From the NCBI GenBank assembly GCA_915070155.1, contig CAJZFK010000037.1, positions 1 through 6,679 on the forward strand: a stretch of DNA of 6,679 nucleotides, written 5' to 3'. Of the stretch, positions 1-4,311 are shown in pieces. Source of the DNA: an uncultured Candidatus Saccharibacteria bacterium (lineage in GTDB: Bacteria; Patescibacteriota; Saccharimonadia; Saccharimonadales; Saccharimonadaceae). The position numbers and the translations under genes are program-made. Each line of letters begins with the position of its first letter. Position 1 is the stretch's first letter. Below the pieces are notes generated by a model that was not told the DNA's origin, searched no databases, and saw only the letters and a list, made by a program, of their open reading frames with translations.

Positions 1-164
1 CTATTCGAGCTTTAATTAAACATCTCGACCAAGTTCCAGAAGCCGAGATGGCGAATGTAGAAATGCCATTTGGTCAATTACTGGTTTATACGTTCGAGCC
101 CGGTCAATCTTTGCCAATCAAAAAAGAAGTGCTGTCGGTTGAGATTGAAGCCGTGAATGCTTAG
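1..164 (+). CDS. Phosphoglycerate mutase / histidine phosphatase family protein, C-terminal fragment
   Basis: Only the last 53 codons are visible; the gene enters from the left edge and stops at TAG (162-164). The peptide begins IRALIKHLD and continues with PFGQLLVYTFE. This matches the C-terminal block of 2,3-bisphosphoglycerate-dependent phosphoglycerate mutase (GpmA pattern SLRALVKYLD, then IPTGVPLVYEL), which lies just after the second catalytic His of the family. If it is GpmA, it interconverts 3- and 2-phosphoglycerate in glycolysis in the cytoplasm. The catalytic RHG motif and the second His are outside the window, so the family call rests on the tail alone. A broader histidine phosphatase (for example a cobalamin-pathway or sugar phosphatase) is possible but fits less well, because the LVY block after a P-x-G is characteristic of the mutases. 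No clear intrinsic terminator follows before the tRNA. Confidence 0.7.
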   Translation, partial: IRALIKHLDQVPEAEMANVEMPFGQLLVYTFEPGQSLPIKKEVLSVEIEAVNA

Positions 165-209
165 CTGTTGTATTTTTAGTGATCTCTTTTAAGTTTTATG
201 GGATTTTCC

Positions 210-238
210 TGTACTTATTTAGCTATATATGTTAAGAT
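210..238 (+). promoter_or_regulatory. Candidate promoter for the tRNA-Pro gene (extended -10)
   Basis: An extended -10 is readable as TG-T-TAAGAT (230-238), matching TATAAT at four of six positions and carrying the upstream TG. The -35 region 17 bp upstream (210-215, TGTACT) is poor. The predicted start near 245 would leave a leader of about 22 nt before the mature tRNA 5' end at 267, to be removed by RNase P. The stretch is AT-rich. Read-through from the upstream gene could also supply the tRNA. Confidence 0.4.
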
Positions 239-266
239 AGATCAGAGCGAATGATAGAGATATCTT

Positions 267-343
267 CGGGGTGTGGCGCAGTTGGCTAGCGCGCGCGGTT
301 TGGGACCGTGAGGTCGAAGGTTCGAGTCCTTTCACCCCGACCA
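267..343 (+). tRNA. tRNA-Pro (anticodon UGG)
   Basis: A complete cloverleaf folds by eye. The acceptor stem CGGGGTG (267-273) pairs perfectly with CACCCCG (333-339), followed by discriminator A340 and a genomically encoded CCA (341-343). The D stem is GCGC (276-279) with GCGC (289-292). The anticodon stem CGCGG (294-298) pairs with CCGTG (306-310), with one G-U pair. The seven-base loop TTTGGGA (299-305) gives anticodon TGG at 301-303, a proline tRNA able to read CCN by wobble at U34. The T stem GAAGG (316-320) pairs with CCTTT (328-332) around loop TTCGAGT. The C1-G72 pair is the known bacterial tRNA-Pro identity feature, which supports the assignment. It stands alone, not in a tRNA cluster. 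Confidence 0.97.
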
Positions 344-365
344 ATTGAAATCGTTCAATGTATTA

Positions 366-399
366 AAATAACTGGCGTTTAACCAGTTATTTTTTATTT
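366..399. terminator. Bidirectional intrinsic terminator between tRNA-Pro and the murT operon
   Basis: A perfect 10-bp stem, AAATAACTGG (366-375) with CCAGTTATTT (383-392), closes a 7-nt loop. On the plus strand it runs into a T-rich tract (390-399), the usual intrinsic terminator for the tRNA transcript. Read on the minus strand, the same stem is followed by TTTTAATA, a weaker U tract, so it can also end the leftward glycosyltransferase transcript. The right arm contains the TAA stop codon (387-389) of the minus-strand gene. The stem is AT-rich (four G-C pairs), so termination may lean on the U tract. Confidence 0.85.
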
Positions 400-1898
400 T
401 CATATAATCCAATAATCAAGTCGCCATCATGGAATTCTTGCTTTAATTGCCAATAGGGCGGAACTTGTTTTTTATATTCATCATATGTTTTTTCGCGAAG
501 AATGAGCCAGATTCTTGGAGATTTTACTGACTCTAAAGAACTAATTTCTGGAGTATTCAATTTTTTAATTAATCCCCATTCGCCAACCCAACCTAGCTCT
601 TCTTTTGGCTTCAGGAGTATAATTTCTTTATTTGTGCGGTTGTAATAGGAAGTGTGAAAATAAGTGTAGATCTCGCCAGAAATAATAGCATCACTACTCT
701 GGATATTTTCATTTATATGATTCATGGCTGTGTTAGTGTTGTTCCAGGACGACTCTGCGATATTTTTACCGCCGATATGCCACATGTAATGACCGATAAA
801 TAATGTCAGGACAATAGATATTCCAATAGACCACCATTTTTTATTAGAAAAAATAAGCCCGATGAATACCGCAATCAAGCCGTAAAACGCCGGCGCTGAA
901 TAAGTGAAGTAGCGGTCTAAGTAAACTGGTCGACCCTGGCTAAGTATGTAAACGATGATCATCGGCAGCAGCAGCCAAATTGTTAAAATCCAAATTGCTG
1001 CTTGGTATTTTGGGTGTTTTTTGGCTAGGATGAATGAAATTACGATTATAATTGGTGGCAGCAGCAATCCAAAATAGCGGACAATTCTGTCGTCATAAGT
1101 TAAGAACATTGATAATGTTGTCGGGATGGTGAATTTGGTGACTTCGGGGATCCAGAAGCCGCCGCTTACCCGGCTGGTTTGGGAGATCATTATTGGTAGC
1201 CAGGGAAGGAATAGTAAGAAGCATGTTCCTGCGGCAAGCCAAACGTTTTTGTCCTTAAATATATTTTTTATGGCAGTGCGATTTTCACCAAGTTTTAGCC
1301 AAATATATGTGAAATGCGCGGGTAATATTAACGCTAGGAAATATTGTGCATAAAGACCGAGTGCTACTAAAATTCCATATAGCGCCCACCAGAACTTCTT
1401 ATTTTTGTGCTCGACTGCCACGACAAATGCGTAAGTCATTGCTACAGCCAAAAGTGCCGCCAGCGCATACATTCGGGCTTCGTCGCTATAGCGGATTAAG
1501 AATGGTCCTAGCGCTGCTAAAAAACTTCCAAATACGGCGATTCTTTTAGAGAAAAGTTTTTGGAGTAATAGAAATAATAGGGCAATCGTCAGAACTCCGC
1601 ACGTAACGCTAAATCCTCTGAGCGAAGCTACGGAATTGCCGAAAATCGATTGCCAAACGTGCATAACAACGTAATAAAGCGGCGGGTGAACATCTGTGGT
1701 TGTGATGGCGATAATTTCTCTGATTGGCTGCTGAATGATGGCTGCCGTATATCCTTCATCGTGCCAAATATCGGCTTTTGTTAAATAGGTAAGTCGAACG
1801 TTGATGGCTAAGATTAAGATTGGAATTAGCCAAATCCAATCGGGCATTTTATAAATAAATGCATATAGCTTTTTAAGATATATACGGATTTTTTTCAT
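387..1898 (-). CDS. GT39/PMT-like membrane glycosyltransferase (ArnT/RgtA-D superfamily)
   Basis: This 503-aa integral membrane protein has a short basic N-terminus and roughly ten hydrophobic segments from about residue 22 to 375, followed by a mostly soluble tail (about 380-503). Signature motifs of the GT-C fold PMT_2 group are clear: WHDEGY (45-50), with the acidic pair placed in the first extracytoplasmic loop as the catalytic Asp is in PMT/ArnT enzymes; DVHPPLYY (69-76); YSDEARMYAL (137-146); and RPVYLDRYF (323-331). Family members move a sugar from a polyprenyl-phosphate donor to a lipid, glycan or protein acceptor on the outer membrane face. Donor and acceptor cannot be read from the sequence. 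It is the last gene of the murT-gatD operon: its ATG lies 3 nt after the gatD stop, and no Shine-Dalgarno is visible, so translation probably depends on coupling or re-initiation. The stop codon sits inside the terminator hairpin. Role in envelope glycan or glycoprotein assembly is inferred from this linkage. Confidence 0.85.
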   Translation of the reverse strand: MKKIRIYLKKLYAFIYKMPDWIWLIPILILAINVRLTYLTKADIWHDEGYTAAIIQQPIREIIAITTTDVHPPLYYVVMHVWQSIFGNSVASLRGFSVTCGVLTIALLFLLLQKLFSKRIAVFGSFLAALGPFLIRYSDEARMYALAALLAVAMTYAFVVAVEHKNKKFWWALYGILVALGLYAQYFLALILPAHFTYIWLKLGENRTAIKNIFKDKNVWLAAGTCFLLFLPWLPIMISQTSRVSGGFWIPEVTKFTIPTTLSMFLTYDDRIVRYFGLLLPPIIIVISFILAKKHPKYQAAIWILTIWLLLPMIIVYILSQGRPVYLDRYFTYSAPAFYGLIAVFIGLIFSNKKWWSIGISIVLTLFIGHYMWHIGGKNIAESSWNNTNTAMNHINENIQSSDAIISGEIYTYFHTSYYNRTNKEIILLKPKEELGWVGEWGLIKKLNTPEISSLESVKSPRIWLILREKTYDEYKKQVPPYWQLKQEFHDGDLIIGLYENKK

Positions 1899-1901
1899 GA
1901 A

Positions 1902-2624
1902 TTATCTGGATAATTTTAACGCTATCTCTCTCGCTTTATTCGCTAAAGTATCGTCAATTTTTTCCAGCCCCGAATCTGCGCTTACGCCGCGTCGCTTTAG
2001 TGCTTCGCTAATAAGAAAATCTGCAATTCGCGGGTTTTTAGGTAGAATCGGACCGTGGAGGTAAGTGGCAATGATGTTGTTATAGCGAACACCTTCATTT
2101 GCGTCAGTCATATTATTGCCGGCACCTTTAATAACTTGCCCAAGAGGTTTGGCGGTCTTATCTAAGAAAGTTTGTCCGCTGTGATTTTCATAGCCAACGA
2201 TATCTCCAAATTCCTGGCTTCTAATGACAATGTTACCAATCATCCGCTCGTCGCCAGCAATTGTTTCAATCGGCAGAATATTAGCGCCAACAATTTCCTC
2301 GCCCTTGAGTGTTCGGAAAAATCGACCAAATAATTGGTACATTCCGCAAATCATCAACATCGGCACACCGTCTTTTGCTAATTGTCGCAGTTCATCAGCT
2401 CGCGCCAGAAGATCATTTTGGATAATCGTCTGCCCGGAATCTTGTCCGCCGCCGCCAACAAAAATATCAATTTTAGAAAAATCCGTTGAATCGCCTGGAT
2501 TGTGATCGATAATCTCAACTTCGAAGCCGCGTCGCTCCAGCCGTTTTTTCAGGACTAGCGTGTTGCCCCAGTCGCCATAAAGATTCATATCTCGCGGATA
2601 AAGTTGCGCAATTGTTATTTTCAT
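1902..2624 (-). CDS. gatD: Lipid II isoglutaminyl synthase, glutamine amidotransferase subunit GatD
   Basis: A 240-aa class I glutamine amidotransferase of the CobB/CobQ-like type, the usual length for GatD. It hydrolyses glutamine and channels ammonia to MurT, which amidates the alpha-carboxyl of D-Glu in the lipid II stem peptide at the cytoplasmic membrane face. Visible landmarks are YGDWGNTLVLKKRLERRG (16-33), the glycine-rich VGGGGQDSGQ (56-65), the nucleophile elbow MICGMYQLFG with Cys93, Arg127 in DERMIG, ENHSGQTF (146-153), and the catalytic His190 in YLHGPILPKNP. Cys93, Arg127 and His190 fall within one residue of the positions I recall for Staphylococcus aureus GatD (Cys94, Arg128, His189). 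The start overlaps the murT stop by one base (TAATG) and has a strong GGAGGA ribosome site, so the two subunits should be co-translated. Cobyric acid synthase-like proteins share the fold, but the MurT partner settles the call. Confidence 0.95.
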   Translation of the reverse strand: MKITIAQLYPRDMNLYGDWGNTLVLKKRLERRGFEVEIIDHNPGDSTDFSKIDIFVGGGGQDSGQTIIQNDLLARADELRQLAKDGVPMLMICGMYQLFGRFFRTLKGEEIVGANILPIETIAGDERMIGNIVIRSQEFGDIVGYENHSGQTFLDKTAKPLGQVIKGAGNNMTDANEGVRYNNIIATYLHGPILPKNPRIADFLISEALKRRGVSADSGLEKIDDTLANKAREIALKLSR

Positions 2625-3886
2625 TATGATATTTCCTCCACGTCGGTTTTTTCGCTCAGTAGGCGACGAATTGCTGTCATGGCCGTGTAGCTACAAAAAA
2701 TCTGTTTTGGCTCATCGGGATTAGTATTGATAAAATCTTCCAAGGCCTTCGAAATATTGGTGTCAATTTTTCCAATTGGAATGTCGTCATATTGAAGCCG
2801 CAAAGCCATATCGTAAGCACGCACGCCACTAATCATTGCTACGTTTTTCAATAGTGAAAAATCGACGTCCCAGAACCAACTTACATCTCGTCCGTCGGCG
2901 TAATTGTCATTAATAGCGATCATCGTAGCGCTATTATTTTTGGCAAACGACAGAAGTGCCAACCGAAAGCCGCTTGGATTTTTCACTAAAATAAGCTCAA
3001 TTGGCGTGCCATTCAGGTAAATCGTTTCGCCACGACCAAACGCCGGCTTTATGTTTTCCAGTGCAGATAAAATCGTATCGGTAATTTCCGGTCCCGCGAT
3101 TTGTCGAGCCAGGGCAACCGCCGCCGCCGCATTGAGAAGATTATAAACTCCAGTGAGTTGCAGATCTACGTCAATTTCTTTATCGTCAATTTGAAAAGTC
3201 GCCTGTTGAGCGTTAATTTTTTTCAATAAAACATCAGCCGCCACGCTTTGATTTGCGACTGCGGTTCCGTATTTTAGAGTGTCGTCCGTTGGCATCAATT
3301 GAAGTAATTCGCTGGTTGTACCGAAGAAAACTTTTTTAGCCTGAATATGTTCGCTAATCTTAAAAATTCGCGGATCGTCGCGGTTGAGAACGACAGTGTC
3401 GCTGGTGGCTTCAGCTATTTTTTGGAGCAATGCGGCTGTATTGTCGATTTCTCCAAATCTGTCCAATTGATCGCGCATAACATTCAGAAGCAGGGAAAAG
3501 CGCGGACGAACAATCTGCACGAATTTAACCGCCCAAGCCTCGTCCAGTTCCAGAACCGCAATGTCAGCATCCAGCTTACCGCGGATATTAACCTCATCAA
3601 GTAGCGCCGCTGCTACACCTCGGGAAAAATTGCTACCAGTGCGATTAGTGAAGACTTTCAGCCCGACTGATTCCAGCAACTCTACGACGATTTTTGTCGT
3701 CGTCGTTTTTCCATTCGTTCCGCTGATAATCACCACGCCTTGCGGTAAATCTGCCAACGTTCTTTGAATAAATTTTGGGTCAATTTTTTCAATCACCAAA
3801 CCCGGCAAGGCTGAACCGCCACCGCGTAATTTAGCGACTTTCTTGACGCTTTTGCCAATAATAGTACTAATCATCTGTCTTGCCAT
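2624..3886 (-). CDS. murT: Lipid II isoglutaminyl synthase, Mur-ligase-like subunit MurT (zinc-ribbon-less)
   Basis: A 420-aa Mur ligase homologue that activates the D-Glu alpha-carboxyl of lipid II with ATP and, using ammonia from GatD, makes D-isoglutamine. Visible in order: P-loop SGTNGKTTTT (55-64), TNRTGSNFSRG (80-90), ELDEAW (113-118), NVMRDQLDRFGEID (135-148), LNRDDPR (167-173), the central-domain GVYNLLNAAAA (246-256), and a MurT C-terminal domain (DUF1727) with FGRGE (283-287), KNPSGF (302-307) and NDNYADGRDVSWFWDVDF (326-343). The last block includes the aspartates thought to complete the GatD catalytic site. It is slightly shorter than Firmicutes MurT because the four-Cys zinc ribbon normally inserted in the middle domain is absent; the only cysteine is Cys398. 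It is the first gene of the leftward operon. The ATG at 3886 is preceded by no Shine-Dalgarno but by a consensus -10 box seven bases upstream, suggesting a leaderless message. Confidence 0.95.
   Translation of the reverse strand: MARQMISTIIGKSVKKVAKLRGGGSALPGLVIEKIDPKFIQRTLADLPQGVVIISGTNGKTTTTKIVVELLESVGLKVFTNRTGSNFSRGVAAALLDEVNIRGKLDADIAVLELDEAWAVKFVQIVRPRFSLLLNVMRDQLDRFGEIDNTAALLQKIAEATSDTVVLNRDDPRIFKISEHIQAKKVFFGTTSELLQLMPTDDTLKYGTAVANQSVAADVLLKKINAQQATFQIDDKEIDVDLQLTGVYNLLNAAAAVALARQIAGPEITDTILSALENIKPAFGRGETIYLNGTPIELILVKNPSGFRLALLSFAKNNSATMIAINDNYADGRDVSWFWDVDFSLLKNVAMISGVRAYDMALRLQYDDIPIGKIDTNISKALEDFINTNPDEPKQIFCSYTAMTAIRRLLSEKTDVEEIS
2634..2639 (-). promoter_or_regulatory. Shine-Dalgarno of gatD inside the murT 3' end
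   Basis: On the minus strand GGAGGA lies 9 nt before the gatD ATG and within the last codons of murT. It is the strongest ribosome site in the left half of the window and fixes the gatD start at 2624. With the TAATG stop-start overlap it indicates translational coupling of a two-subunit enzyme. Confidence 0.85.
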
Positions 3887-3893
3887 ATTGTCT

Positions 3894-3923
3894 ATTATAC
3901 TCTGCCGGGCCGATGTGCTACAA
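3894..3923 (-). promoter_or_regulatory. Promoter of the murT-gatD-glycosyltransferase operon (leaderless)
   Basis: Read on the minus strand, a perfect TATAAT (+ strand 3894-3899) is preceded after 18 bp by TTGTAG (3918-3923), a half-matching -35. Seven bases separate the -10 from the A of the murT ATG at 3886, so the predicted start of transcription falls on or next to the start codon. There is no room for, and no sign of, a ribosome site. Confidence 0.7.
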
Positions 3924-3924
3924 T
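3896..3924 (+). promoter_or_regulatory. Promoter of the membrane protein-AAA+ gene pair (extended -10, leaderless)
   Basis: An extended -10, TG-C-TACAAT (3916-3924), matches TATAAT in five of six positions. The -35 region 17 bp upstream (TATACT, 3896-3901) matches in three. Six bases separate the -10 from the ATG at 3931, again predicting a leaderless message. An alternative plus-strand -10 (TATACT at 3896-3901 or TATTAT at 3893-3898) would give a short leader and could serve the in-frame ATG at 3913. Confidence 0.6.
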
Positions 3925-3930
3925 ATCAAT

Positions 3931-4311
3931 ATGTTTTTGGTGGGTATCTTTCAGTGGTGGTATGGCAATGGCTTGTTGCAATATATCCGACAAAGTTTTC
4001 TGGGGGTTTTACGAACCGCGGATTTTTTCTCAGTCGGACTACTTTTGAAAACCTTATTCAATCCGTTTCGCCAGATTTCAGCCGCTCCGGTTGGCGGCGA
4101 CTTATCCGTGCAGCTATCTGCGTTTTTTGACAAGATGTTCTCGCGAGTAATTGGCGCGGTGGTGCGCTCCATGGTGATAATTATTGGAATATTGATGATA
4201 TTGCTACGATTTTTGTGGATGATTGTAGGAATTATTATGTGGCTGGCGCTGCCGCTGATGCCGCTTATCGGAATTATTTTATGGCAATTGGGAGTTTCTG
4301 TATGGAAATAG
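3931..4311 (+). CDS. Small hydrophobic membrane protein of unknown function
   Basis: A 126-aa protein I cannot assign to a named family, though the pattern FSVGLLLKTLFNPFRQIS (33-50) resembles conserved hypothetical membrane proteins of CPR bacteria. The N-terminal third (MFLVGIFQWWYGNGLLQYI) is aromatic and may lie in or on the membrane. An amphipathic middle (about 57-78) follows, and the C-terminal 45 residues are almost entirely hydrophobic, enough for two closely spaced membrane helices (about 80-100 and 102-121). I chose the ATG at 3931 because it sits six bases after an extended -10 box. An in-frame ATG at 3913 and a TTG at 3880 are alternatives, but they overlap promoter sequence or the murT coding region. 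The 3' end overlaps the next gene by 10 nt, so the two proteins are probably made together and may act together in the membrane. Confidence 0.75.
   Translation: MFLVGIFQWWYGNGLLQYIRQSFLGVLRTADFFSVGLLLKTLFNPFRQISAAPVGGDLSVQLSAFFDKMFSRVIGAVVRSMVIIIGILMILLRFLWMIVGIIMWLALPLMPLIGIILWQLGVSVWK
4290..4294 (+). promoter_or_regulatory. Shine-Dalgarno deciding the AAA+ gene start
   Basis: GGGAG lies 7 nt before the ATG at 4302, within the end of the upstream membrane protein gene. It supports 4302 as the true start, placing both transmembrane helices inside the AAA+ protein, and makes the 10-nt gene overlap genuine. Confidence 0.7.

Noticed and set aside
258..265. Palindrome AGATATCT just before the tRNA
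   Set aside because: Only 8 bp, in AT-rich sequence where it is expected by chance, and it falls in the predicted tRNA leader rather than over the promoter.
1126..1549. Plus-strand open frames opposite the glycosyltransferase gene
   Set aside because: Shadow frames of a conserved minus-strand gene, with no ribosome site and no recognisable protein features.
2449..2458. CCG/GCC triplet runs here and near 3119-3130, resembling short tandem repeats
   Set aside because: They encode the conserved glycine run of GatD and an alanine run in MurT, so protein constraint explains them.
3880..3930. Longer N-terminus for the small membrane protein (TTG 3880 or ATG 3913)
   Set aside because: These starts would place coding sequence through the promoter elements and, for 3880, into murT. 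The added residues look unremarkable and no ribosome site precedes either. ATG 3913 is not fully excluded.
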